Positions 1 to 7,444 of a DNA stretch of 38,687 nucleotides are shown here, one piece after another. The stretch comes from an uncultured Actinomycetales bacterium (GTDB taxonomy: Bacteria > Actinomycetota > Actinomycetes > S36-B12): positions 1 through 38,687 of the forward strand of contig CAJXYI010000026.1 of the NCBI GenBank assembly GCA_913063435.1. Direction: 5' to 3'. Numbering within the stretch: the first letter of the stretch is position 1; each line of letters opens with the position of its first letter. The position numbers were made by a program, and so were the translations under genes. A model generated the notes under the pieces. That model was not told the DNA's origin. It saw only the letters and a program-made list of their open reading frames with translations, and did not search any database.

Positions 1-1
1 C

Positions 2-74
2 GGGCGATTGGCGCAGGGGCTAGCGCGCTTCCTTGACACGGAAGAGGTCACAGGTTCGATTCCTGTATCGCCCA
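2..74 (+). tRNA. tRNA-Val (anticodon GAC)
   Basis: The cloverleaf is readable directly. The 7-bp acceptor stem pairs GGGCGAT (2-8) with ATCGCCC (67-73). The anticodon stem CTTCC/GGAAG encloses loop TTGACAC with anticodon GAC, and the T-arm contains TTCGATT. Discriminator base is A74. The following CCG shows that the CCA end is not fully encoded and must be added enzymatically. The gene faces the GMC-associated gene convergently, with only 5 bp between them. Confidence 0.96.
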
Positions 75-79
75 CCGGT

Positions 80-385
80 TCATCCGATCCGTTTAATGCG
101 TCGCACGTATCCCTCCGGTAGATACCACCCGTCCACGACGACGGTGCCGTCGCGCAGAACAGTCGCTTCATCCGCCCGGATACGTCGGGCGAGTTCGCTG
201 ATCTGCTCCCTGGCCTCAGCGGACACATCCGTGCGAGCACCGCCGTCGCTGGCCTGCACCGAACTGGTGACCGCAGGGCTGAGAGCCATCATGCTCGCAC
301 TGCCGCCGAGGACCCATCCCAGCACGGTGCGTCGAGCCACCCGATGCCGAGTGGGATCGCTGCCTTCTCGCACCGAATCCGTCAT
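80..385 (-). CDS. Small Tat-signal protein, putative partner subunit of the adjacent GMC oxidoreductase
   Basis: This 101-residue protein has a twin-arginine-like leader: ARRTVLGWVLGG near residues 17-28, followed by a weakly hydrophobic stretch and an Ala/Ser-rich region. The mature part is only about 55 residues and ends in a motif around DGWYLPEGYVRR. Its ATG overlaps the stop of the GMC oxidoreductase by 4 bp (ATGA), so the two are almost certainly translationally coupled. Small Tat-exported subunits accompany several membrane-bound GMC sugar dehydrogenases (the gluconate 2-dehydrogenase subunit 3 type), usually at larger size. By analogy this could be a chaperone or escort that carries the flavoprotein across the membrane, but that is inference from context. 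I do not recognise a named family with certainty. Confidence 0.75.
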   Translation of the reverse strand: MTDSVREGSDPTRHRVARRTVLGWVLGGSASMMALSPAVTSSVQASDGGARTDVSAEAREQISELARRIRADEATVLRDGTVVVDGWYLPEGYVRRIKRIG

Positions 386-1866
386 CGCTGAACCCCTGCG
401 ATGAAGTCAGCCTGACGAAGGGCCAGGGCCATGATCGTCAGTGTGGGGTTGGAGAACCCGCCGGAGGGGAACACTGCACTTCCGGTGACGAACAGATTCG
501 GCACGGCGTGCACAGCTCCGTTGGGATCAGTCACGCCTCGACGTGGACTGCGGCTCATGCGAGCACCTCCAATGTGATGCGACCCTCCCCCGACCCGCTG
601 GGCAAGGGTGTCACGATCAGCATCGACCCGCACCGCTCCCAGGCGAAGTCGAGCGAAAGCTCGCGCGATCACCGTGGCTCCACGGGCGAGATCCCGATAA
701 TCCCCGTCGTCGATCCGCCAGTTCAATCGGGCCTGGCGTCGACCGAGCGGGTCTCGGCGCTTCGAGAGTGTGATCCTGCTGCCCTTGACGGTCCTGGATT
801 CCGACCGCGCGAAGAGCAGATACGGCCGCATAGCCTCGCCGGATACCGATGAGCCGATTGCGCGTACGCCCTCCGCGAACGGTGCATTCATCGCGAACTG
901 CGGGTCGATCGTCACCGATAGCGCCGCCATGCGCCTGCGGCGCAGGTCACGGGTCGGCAATGTCAACCCCGCCAACACCGGAGTCCCGTCGATGTTGCGA
1001 CGACCGGTGTACAACCACAGGACTTCGTCGGCGATCGATTCCGGGATGTAGGCGGTACCGATTCCGACATGTGGATGCTCTTGCCAGCCGCGCCCGAGCC
1101 ATCCACTCGTATCGATGCGCTCACCCGTGCCCTGGAGGCTCACCTTGGTTTCAAGCAGCAGCCGCACATTCTCGATGCCTCCGGCCGCGAGAACGACGGA
1201 TTCGCAATCGATGATTCGATCTCGGCCATCGCGAAGTTTGATTGTGACGCTCCGCGCTCGACCCTTGCGAACTGATATCCGCGTCACCGGGGCATGCAAA
1301 GCGATTCGCGAATCCGGGCCATCGAGGAACACCCCGAAACGCTGAGCGAAGGAAAGGGGTTCGGTAGCGAATCGCCATACGACACTGCCGAGTCGATCAT
1401 CCGCACCGGGAAGGTCGGACAGCGCAGGTTTACCCGCTCGTCGTGAGATATCCGTGGCGTCCCATTCCCAGGGGCCGAGGGCGAGCAGCCGTGCGGCCTG
1501 TTGGGAATACCGCATGAGTTCATCGCGGGATACCGGCCAGCGCAGGCCACCCACCCATCGGTGGTAGCGCATCTCATACGCGTCGAGAGGACGACACCAC
1601 CCCGCCCAACGATTCGTGGCTCCACCGAGGGCCCGATACCGCGTACCGACGAGGTCATAGCGCTGACCTACGTTGTCACCGTCGAAGTGATCGATGTGCG
1701 AATCGTCGGGCGGTCTGCCCCCAGCTTCGACGACCAGCACGTCGTGGCCACGGTCAGCCAGTTCGCGTGCGATGACTATCCCAGCCGCACCGGCGCCGAC
1801 GATCACGACGTCCGCCGACATTCGACCGTCGGAATCGAAGGGCAGATCCTCTGCGGAGATCAGCAT
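382..1866 (-). CDS. GMC-family FAD-dependent oxidoreductase
   Basis: A 494-residue flavoenzyme of the glucose-methanol-choline family. An N-terminal Rossmann FAD-binding motif, VIVGAGAAG, lies near residues 21-29 and the acidic ribose-binding residue follows in VVEAGG. The C-terminal GMC domain carries the expected catalytic pair: His in SHHIGGARMS (about residues 430-431) and Asn in GFSNPTLTI (about residue 473). Its length and the HHIGG..M motif place it with the bacterial sugar/alcohol dehydrogenase branch (fructose or gluconate dehydrogenase-like) rather than with oxygen-using oxidases, but the substrate cannot be read. It has no signal peptide of its own, and the coupled downstream gene supplies a Tat-like leader. 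A later in-frame ATG at 1821 is an alternative start. The Shine-Dalgarno signal is weak. Confidence 0.9.
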   Translation of the reverse strand: MLISAEDLPFDSDGRMSADVVIVGAGAAGIVIARELADRGHDVLVVEAGGRPPDDSHIDHFDGDNVGQRYDLVGTRYRALGGATNRWAGWCRPLDAYEMRYHRWVGGLRWPVSRDELMRYSQQAARLLALGPWEWDATDISRRAGKPALSDLPGADDRLGSVVWRFATEPLSFAQRFGVFLDGPDSRIALHAPVTRISVRKGRARSVTIKLRDGRDRIIDCESVVLAAGGIENVRLLLETKVSLQGTGERIDTSGWLGRGWQEHPHVGIGTAYIPESIADEVLWLYTGRRNIDGTPVLAGLTLPTRDLRRRRMAALSVTIDPQFAMNAPFAEGVRAIGSSVSGEAMRPYLLFARSESRTVKGSRITLSKRRDPLGRRQARLNWRIDDGDYRDLARGATVIARAFARLRLGAVRVDADRDTLAQRVGGGSHHIGGARMSRSPRRGVTDPNGAVHAVPNLFVTGSAVFPSGGFSNPTLTIMALALRQADFIAGVQR

Positions 1867-1914
1867 GGGTACGTCCGTTCGCGAAACCGGGGCAGCGACA
1901 TATGGCGACAGCGA

Positions 1915-2175
1915 TCAGCGACCAGGATCCCGTGATCGCGTAAGGCCGGCGATGGTGGATACGAGAATCACCGCGATGAGGACCTGGACTAGGAACGTCG
2001 GCCAGAATCCCCAATCCAGGTACTGCCCCAGGGCCGTGCCGAGTGAGGCCCCCACGATTCCGATGATGATGGTCAGGATGCATCCGATGGGCTGCATGGT
2101 CGGGGCGAGCATCCGGCCTAGGAGTCCGATGACGATGCCCACGATGATCCCGCTGACGATCCCGGTGATCTCCAT
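1915..2175 (-). CDS. GlsB/YeaQ/YmgE-family small membrane protein
   Basis: An 86-residue, highly hydrophobic protein with three predicted membrane segments (about residues 4-22, 29-48 and 57-77). Gly-rich helices such as IVSGIIVGIVIG and ILTIIIGIVGASLG are the pattern of the transglycosylase-associated family (GlsB/YeaQ/YmgE). Members are general-stress-associated inner-membrane proteins without a known biochemical activity. The family's acidic-pocket residues are replaced here by a short polar loop around WGFWP. It starts 9 bp after the zapE stop on the same strand, so it is probably the second gene of a zapE transcript. No function should be inferred beyond the family label. Confidence 0.85.
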   Translation of the reverse strand: MEITGIVSGIIVGIVIGLLGRMLAPTMQPIGCILTIIIGIVGASLGTALGQYLDWGFWPTFLVQVLIAVILVSTIAGLTRSRDPGR

Positions 2176-2184
2176 GGACGCCGA

Positions 2185-3210
2185 CTATGCCAGGTCTTCG
2201 TGGTTTTGTGTCCCGACCAGGTCGGCGAGGGCGAGAACTCGTGACAGGGCCCGTCGATACTTCTTGCGATACCCGCCCCGCAGCATCTCATCGCTGAAGA
2301 GGCGGTCTAGTGGGACGCCGCTCGCCACGACGGGCACGTCCCGGTCGTAGAGCCGATCGATGAGGACCACTGTGCGCAGTGCCTGGACCTGATCGGTCAG
2401 CGTCCGTACTCCGGTCAGATGGACCGCCTGCAGCCCCTCGACCAAGGCCCCGTATCGGGAGGGATGCACCCGTCCCAGATGTTGCTGAAGTTCGCCGAAG
2501 TCATCGAGTGTGCTGAGTGGGGACTGCTGCGCACGCATTCGTACGTCGTCGTCACTCCACGGTGTCGGTGCCACGGGAAGGCCGCGGTGCCGGTAGTCCT
2601 CGCCCTCGATGCGCAACACATCGAAGTGGGCAGACAGGCCTTGGATCTCGCGCAGGAAGTCCTCGGCTGCGAACCTTCCCTCCCCGAGTTTGTCCGGCAG
2701 GGTGTTCGAGGTCGCCGCCAGGTGGACTCCGGCTTGGACGAGTTTGCCCAGCAACGTCGACATCAATACCGTGTCACCCGGATCGTCGAGTTCGAATTCG
2801 TCGATGCACACCAGGCGCCGCGTTGACAGTGCCTCCACCGTGGCGGCGAAGCCCATCGCGCCCACCAGGTTGGTGTACTCCACGAAGGTCCCGTACGCCT
2901 TGGGTCCGGGTGCTGCGAACCATAGTGCGGCTAGCAGGTGAGTCTTGCCGACCCCGAAACCGCCGTCGAGGTACACACCCGCTCGAGCTTCGGGTGGAGC
3001 AGACCGCTTCCACCACCTACGGGATGCAGGCTGACCGATCCGCTCGGCGAACGCGATCAGCGCCGCCCGGGCAGCACTCTGAGTCGGCTGCGCGGGATCG
3101 GGGAGATAGGTATCGAAGGATGCCTGCGCGAAATGCGGTGGTGGCACGAGTTCGGCGACGACCTGATCGACCGGAACGTGCGGGTCACGATCGATCAAGC
3201 GGGCGGTCAC
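2185..3210 (-). CDS. zapE: ZapE/AFG1-like P-loop ATPase
   Basis: An AAA-type ATPase of the ZapE (AFG1) family, which in Escherichia coli binds the division ring component FtsZ. Visible elements are the conserved entry region HVPVDQVVAELVPPPHF, Walker A GGFGVGKTH (about residues 82-90), Walker B LVCIDEFELDD with the family-typical DEF..DD, a sensor-like AATSNTLP, and the C-terminal FSDEMLRGGYRKKYRRALSR. I chose GTG at 3210 (341 aa). Known homologues begin just before the RxIDRDPHVP segment, and the upstream extension would run through the divergent reductase. That leaves only 24 bp between the two start codons. In M. tuberculosis the homologue Rv2670c is likewise divergent from the RibD-like gene Rv2671. 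Confidence 0.9.
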   Translation of the reverse strand: MTARLIDRDPHVPVDQVVAELVPPPHFAQASFDTYLPDPAQPTQSAARAALIAFAERIGQPASRRWWKRSAPPEARAGVYLDGGFGVGKTHLLAALWFAAPGPKAYGTFVEYTNLVGAMGFAATVEALSTRRLVCIDEFELDDPGDTVLMSTLLGKLVQAGVHLAATSNTLPDKLGEGRFAAEDFLREIQGLSAHFDVLRIEGEDYRHRGLPVAPTPWSDDDVRMRAQQSPLSTLDDFGELQQHLGRVHPSRYGALVEGLQAVHLTGVRTLTDQVQALRTVVLIDRLYDRDVPVVASGVPLDRLFSDEMLRGGYRKKYRRALSRVLALADLVGTQNHEDLA

Positions 3211-3234
3211 GCGCCGGATGCTACGCGTGACAGC

Positions 3235-4038
3235 ATGGAGCGCATGCGCCTGGTCTTCACCGATGGTCCCGATACGACCGTGGATGGCAGTGATCCGGCT
3301 GAGGTGACCCGGGCGTTGAACCGCGCCTATCCGTGGCCGGCCGATCGACGGTGGGTTCGGGCGAACATGGTGGTGACAGTAGACGGGCGGGCCCAGGCTG
3401 GAGACGGGCTGACGCACGACATCTCATCCATCGAGGACAAGGTCGTCTTCTCGCATCTACGCGCCGACAGCGACGTCGTCCTCGTCGGTGCGGGCACCGT
3501 GCGTTCCGAGGGCTACCACGCGCTGCGGCCGAGACCGACCTGGCGAGATTCCCGGGTTGCACAGGGCCGCGCTCCCGCACCGATCCTGGCCATCGTGAGC
3601 GCCTCGCTGGACTTCGATCTCGATTCCGATCCCTTCACCGCCGCGAGGACCGAACCTGACGTTGCCCGGCCGATCATCCTCACCACTCGACATGCGCCCA
3701 CGCAACGCCGCCGCCAACTCGGCGAGGTGGCCGAGGTCATCGTCTGCGGTGATGAGCACATCGATCCGAACCTGCTTCTTGACTCCCTCGAGGATCGGGG
3801 ATTGGCCAGGATCCTGTGCGAGGGTGGTCCGAGGTTGCTGACCGACATGTTGGCGGCCGGCGGCATCGATGAGCTCGATCTGACGATCTCGCCGATGCTG
3901 CTCATGCATCCCAGCGGTGGCCTGCTCGCCGACGCCGCCGCTAGCAGGAGGAATCTGCGGCTGGCCCACGTGCTCGAAGCCGAATCCACCCTCATGCTGA
4001 GATATCTGGTCGACGAGGCAACTATCCCCACATCCTGA
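3235..4038 (+). CDS. RibD C-terminal/dihydrofolate reductase-like pyrimidine reductase
   Basis: This 267-residue protein matches the RibD C-terminal (bifunctional deaminase-reductase) fold, related to dihydrofolate reductase. Diagnostic segments are RRWVRANMVVTVDGRAQ, LRADSDVVLVGAGTVRSEGY (NADPH-binding), RILCEGGPRLLTDMLAAG and DELDLTISPML. There is no N-terminal cytidine-deaminase domain, so it is a stand-alone reductase rather than full RibD. The M. tuberculosis counterpart Rv2671 has reductase activity on folate/riboflavin-type substrates, so the real substrate here stays open. ATG 3235 is preferred over ATG 3244. Neither has a good ribosome-binding site, and with so little leader available a leaderless or nearly leaderless mRNA is plausible. 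The promoter must lie inside the 5' part of zapE. Confidence 0.87.
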   Translation: MERMRLVFTDGPDTTVDGSDPAEVTRALNRAYPWPADRRWVRANMVVTVDGRAQAGDGLTHDISSIEDKVVFSHLRADSDVVLVGAGTVRSEGYHALRPRPTWRDSRVAQGRAPAPILAIVSASLDFDLDSDPFTAARTEPDVARPIILTTRHAPTQRRRQLGEVAEVIVCGDEHIDPNLLLDSLEDRGLARILCEGGPRLLTDMLAAGGIDELDLTISPMLLMHPSGGLLADAAASRRNLRLAHVLEAESTLMLRYLVDEATIPTS

Positions 4039-4082
4039 TCGACGGTAGGCCGATGCGCCCCTGGATCGGTTAGCGTGGCGGG

Positions 4083-4874
4083 GTGAGACGGTGGAAAGGG
4101 CTCGTGTCGATCGTGGCGCTCACGAGTGCAGTGATGGTGCCCGCCGGCCTGGCGTATCCGGCAGGAGCGTCCCCGGACAGGACCGTCGTTGCCGCAGTCG
4201 GCGATTCCTATCTCGCGGGAATCGGTGCTGGTCGCTACGACACCCTCGACGGCTGTCGTCGATCACTTCGATCCGCGCCGGCCCTCCTCGCTCGATCACA
4301 GGGAGCGCAACTGGTCGATCTCACCTGCCCCGGCGCAACCATCGTGGGCAGTTCACGACGCGTGTCAGCACTTCCACGTGACGCGGATCTGGTGGTCGTC
4401 CAGGCCGGTGGCAACGACATCGGCTTCGCGACCCTGGCTGGGGCCTGCTTCCTGGCAGGAACCTCGACCTGCCTGACGACCGTGCGAGAAGGCCACCGCC
4501 GCATGCCTGATGTCCGAGGCGGAATCCTCGGTCTGGTCCGACAGATCCGACTGACCGCACCCACCGCCGAGGTGGTCGTGTTGGGCTATCCCCGGCTCCT
4601 TGGTTCTCCGGCCCGCTGTCGATCCCTTCTCTCTGCCGATCGCGTGCGCGCGGTGGATCGGCTGCAACGCACCCTGGACAGGGTGATTCGAAGTGCGGCA
4701 CGCACCGCTGGAGCCACCTTCACCGACTGGCCTCGTTCGATCGACCGTGCATCCCTGTGCTCGGCTGACCCTTGGTACGCGATGCCCGGGGACCGACTCG
4801 ACGACCTGCTGCATCCGGATGAGCGTGCACACCGGGTGCTGTTCCGACACCTGAACTCGGTGGTCAGCCGATGA
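4083..4874 (+). CDS. Secreted SGNH-fold hydrolase (lipase/esterase type)
   Basis: A 263-residue exported hydrolase. Residues 1-30 are a signal peptide: basic MRRWK, a hydrophobic core, and Ala-x-Ala-like cleavage near PAGAS. Block I is VAAVGDSYLAG with nucleophile Ser42. Block II Gly lies in LTCPGATI, block III is GGNDIGF, and the catalytic Asp/His pair is in DDLLHPDERAH near the C terminus. Paired cysteines in the mature part fit extracytoplasmic disulfides. This is the arrangement of Streptomyces-type extracellular SGNH lipases and esterases. Start is GTG 4083. Its stop overlaps the start of the BrkB-type gene (ATGA, 4871-4874), so the two are translationally coupled. The substrate may be lipid, wall glycan acetyl or another ester. 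Confidence 0.88.
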   Translation: MRRWKGLVSIVALTSAVMVPAGLAYPAGASPDRTVVAAVGDSYLAGIGAGRYDTLDGCRRSLRSAPALLARSQGAQLVDLTCPGATIVGSSRRVSALPRDADLVVVQAGGNDIGFATLAGACFLAGTSTCLTTVREGHRRMPDVRGGILGLVRQIRLTAPTAEVVVLGYPRLLGSPARCRSLLSADRVRAVDRLQRTLDRVIRSAARTAGATFTDWPRSIDRASLCSADPWYAMPGDRLDDLLHPDERAHRVLFRHLNSVVSR

Positions 4875-5839
4875 GCACTGAGACCAAGGGCGACGGCTTG
4901 ATCGACCGCATCCAGACCCGGACCCATGCCGTCACCACGCAGGGTAAGCAGACTCTGAACCGCCTCGAGCAGGCACCGCGACTGGGTTTCCTCCTCCGAC
5001 TGACTCAGAGGGTGCTGCATCGCCAGGGTTACGCCCAGATCGGCCTCTCTGCTGCGGGGGTGGCCTTCTGGTTCATCATCGCCGCCTTCCCCGCACTCAT
5101 CGCCACCATCGTCATCCTGGGCCTCTTCCTCGATCCACAGCAACTCGATGAAGTGGTTCGGCAACTCAATGACATCAGCCCTGGCACGTTCGGCGTGACG
5201 ATCTTGCAACAGGTCCAAACCGCAGCTGCGAGCGAACCATCGACGCTCTCGGTCTCCTTCATCGTGTCCCTCGCGCTGTCAGCATGGTCGGCCTCGTCAG
5301 GGGTGTACAACCTGTCACGCGGACTTCGGTTGGCCTACGCACTGCGCCGGCGCAACTACATCCTCGCCCGTTTGCGCGCCTTCGCCGGAAGTTTCACCGT
5401 GATCTTCATCCTCGCTGTGGTCACGGTCACCATCACCGCAGCATCAGCGTGGGCCAGTTCGCAGGTCGGCTGGATCGCCTGGGTGTCCTACCCGATCCTG
5501 ATCAGTGGCGCTCTGGCATTGATCTTCGCCGTCATGATGGGGCTGTATCTCTATGCCGTTGGAGCTACCAAACCGCGACCGAAACTCCTGCCCGGTGCGA
5601 TCTTCTCGGCGATCGGGGTCGTCGGCGTCTATATCGGTCTCGGAATCGCATTGCGCTTCACCGCGGGATATCAAGCGGTGTATGGCGCACTCGCCGGTGT
5701 CGTGATCGTCATGCTCGTGCTCTATGTCTCCAGTTACGTCATTCTCATCGGCGCACTCATCAACGGGCAGTGGGACAAAGCCCGCTCACTTCACGACGAG
5801 GGTTTGGAAGACGATTTCGCGAGCAGTTCGCCCGCATAG
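4871..5839 (+). CDS. YihY/BrkB-family integral membrane protein
   Basis: A 322-residue polytopic membrane protein of the YihY/virulence-factor-BrkB family. An N-terminal soluble stretch of about 45 residues precedes the conserved entry AAGVAFWFIIAAFPALIATI. The characteristic SASSGVYNLSRGLRLAY segment follows the second hydrophobic region. At least six membrane spans can be counted, ending with YVSSYVILIGALINGQWDKA before a short acidic tail. Family members were long mis-annotated as RNase BN, and their molecular role is unsettled. It is coupled by ATGA overlap to the SGNH hydrolase. Its last 49 bp overlap the end of ppk2 on the opposite strand, so both reading frames share their C-terminal coding DNA. 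Confidence 0.9.
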   Translation: MSTETKGDGLIDRIQTRTHAVTTQGKQTLNRLEQAPRLGFLLRLTQRVLHRQGYAQIGLSAAGVAFWFIIAAFPALIATIVILGLFLDPQQLDEVVRQLNDISPGTFGVTILQQVQTAAASEPSTLSVSFIVSLALSAWSASSGVYNLSRGLRLAYALRRRNYILARLRAFAGSFTVIFILAVVTVTITAASAWASSQVGWIAWVSYPILISGALALIFAVMMGLYLYAVGATKPRPKLLPGAIFSAIGVVGVYIGLGIALRFTAGYQAVYGALAGVVIVMLVLYVSSYVILIGALINGQWDKARSLHDEGLEDDFASSSPA

Positions 5840-6639
5840 TCGGGCACATATCTGCTCAACTCCCGCGGTGGTCGTTCATAGCCAGTGCCACTGGGACGTT
5901 TCGGCAACACGAGTTCAGGGCGATCGACGGGGACATAGGGGATCGTGCTGAGCAGGTGATGGATCATGTTGATGCGAGCTTTGCGCTTGTCGTCTGCCTC
6001 GACATCGAACCATGGTGATTCGGGAATATCGGTGTGAACCATCATCTCGTCTTTCGCCCGCGAGTATTCCTCCCAGCGAGAGATCGACTCCAGGTCCATG
6101 GGCGATAGCTTCCATCGGCGCATCGGGTCGTCGAGGCGCGAAGCGAAACGACGCTCCTGCTCATGGTTGCTCACACTGAACCAGTACTTGTTCAAGAACA
6201 TCCCGTCCTCGACGAGCAGTCGTTCGAAAATCGGCGCCTGATGCAGGAATCTGCGGTATTCCTCCGGCGTGCAGAAACCCATCACTCGTTCCACCCCGGC
6301 TCGGTTGTACCAGGAGCGGTCGAAGAGCACGATCTCCCCGGCCGCCGGCAGGTGCTCCACATATCGCTGGAAGTACCACTGGGTCTTCTGCCGTTCGGTG
6401 GGTGTGGGTAACGCCACGATGCGCGCGACGCGAGGATTGAGGTATTCCGTCACCCGCTTGATCGTCGAGCCTTTGCCAGCCGCGTCGCGACCTTCGAACA
6501 CGATCACCAGACGGGCACCCGTGGTGCGCACCCACTCCTGCATCTCGACCAATTGCGCCTGGAGACCATAGAGGGTCTCCTCGTAGAACGCCTTGGGTAT
6601 GCGCTTTACCTTGCCCTTGTCCCCGTTCTTCTTTCCCAC
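5791..6639 (-). CDS. ppk2: Polyphosphate kinase 2
   Basis: A single-domain PPK2 of 282 residues, the usual length. Walker A is FEGRDAAGKGST (about residues 48-59), Walker B/lid elements include IVLFDRSWYNRAGVERVMGF, and the conserved NKYWFSVSNHEQERRFASR and WKLSPMDLESISRWEEYSRAKD blocks are intact. PPK2 enzymes transfer phosphate between polyphosphate and nucleotides (GDP, ADP or AMP depending on class), and the class cannot be fixed by eye. GTG 6639 lies 16 bp after the last gene of the osmoprotectant transporter on the same strand and lacks an independent promoter that I can see. Co-transcription with that operon is therefore likely. Its 3' end overlaps the BrkB-type gene convergently by 49 bp. 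Confidence 0.95.
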   Translation of the reverse strand: MGKKNGDKGKVKRIPKAFYEETLYGLQAQLVEMQEWVRTTGARLVIVFEGRDAAGKGSTIKRVTEYLNPRVARIVALPTPTERQKTQWYFQRYVEHLPAAGEIVLFDRSWYNRAGVERVMGFCTPEEYRRFLHQAPIFERLLVEDGMFLNKYWFSVSNHEQERRFASRLDDPMRRWKLSPMDLESISRWEEYSRAKDEMMVHTDIPESPWFDVEADDKRKARINMIHHLLSTIPYVPVDRPELVLPKRPSGTGYERPPRELSRYVPDYAGELLAKSSSKPSS

Positions 6640-6655
6640 CTGAGCAGATTATCGG

Positions 6656-7444
6656 TCATACACCCTTGGGGCGCAGGTATCGCTGCGCAAGCCCACCGAG
6701 GAAGTCGAACAGCAGCGCCACGAGTGCGACCAGGACCGCTCCGATGAAGATCGCTGTCGGTCGGTTCAATTTCAACCCGGCGTTGATCGTTTCGCCGAGG
6801 CCGCCACCGCCGATGAGGAACGCCAGTGTGGCCATGCCGACGTTGATCACGGTCGCCGTTCTGATGCCCGCCATGATGACCGGGACCGCCAGGGGCAATT
6901 CGATCCGGGCCAATCGCTGCACTCCGGTCATCCCCATGCCTTTGCCGGCTTCGATGACCGACGTATCGACCTGCTCCAAGCCGACGATCGTGTTGCGCAA
7001 CACGGGAAGCAACGCGAACGTCGCCAAGGCGATGATCACCGTCGTCGGACCCTGACCCAACCACACGAAGAACAGCACGATCAGGCCGTAAGCCGGAATC
7101 GCCTGCCCGAGACCGAGCACGCTCACAAGCGTGTCCTTGACCTTGGGGGCGCTTTCACGCGTTACCAGGATGCCGATCGGGATCGCCACGGCGACCACGA
7201 TGACCGTCGAGAAGAACGCGACATACAACTGCTGCCACAACTGTCGTGCCAGCTGCGAGGGTTCGAGGATCCTCTCCGTCGTCAGATCGAAGGTCGAATA
7301 GGTCCATACGACGACCAGCAGTATGAGCAGGATCAGTGCGAGCACGGGCGTGACGATCAGATCCAATTGATCCGAGGTCCAAGACGCCAGGGACCGACGC
7401 TTGCGCGTCGTCGCTGTCGGCAACGGTGCTGTGACGGTCGTCAC
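6656..7444 (-). CDS. Osmoprotectant (glycine betaine type) ABC transporter permease, second copy
   Basis: A 262-residue inner-membrane permease of the ProW/OpuCB type. A short basic Thr/Arg-rich head is followed by about six membrane spans. The cytoplasmic coupling (EAA-like) segment is visible as VIEAGKGMGMTGVQRLARIELPLAVPVIMAGIRTA. I start it at GTG 7444, whose GTGA overlaps the stop of the ATPase gene. A longer open frame would run back into the ATPase coding sequence. It is the fourth gene of the SBP-permease-ATPase-permease cluster and is followed after 16 bp by ppk2. It would pair with the other permease as a heterodimeric channel, as in OpuC-type systems. Confidence 0.92.
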   Translation of the reverse strand: MTTVTAPLPTATTRKRRSLASWTSDQLDLIVTPVLALILLILLVVVWTYSTFDLTTERILEPSQLARQLWQQLYVAFFSTVIVVAVAIPIGILVTRESAPKVKDTLVSVLGLGQAIPAYGLIVLFFVWLGQGPTTVIIALATFALLPVLRNTIVGLEQVDTSVIEAGKGMGMTGVQRLARIELPLAVPVIMAGIRTATVINVGMATLAFLIGGGGLGETINAGLKLNRPTAIFIGAVLVALVALLFDFLGGLAQRYLRPKGV

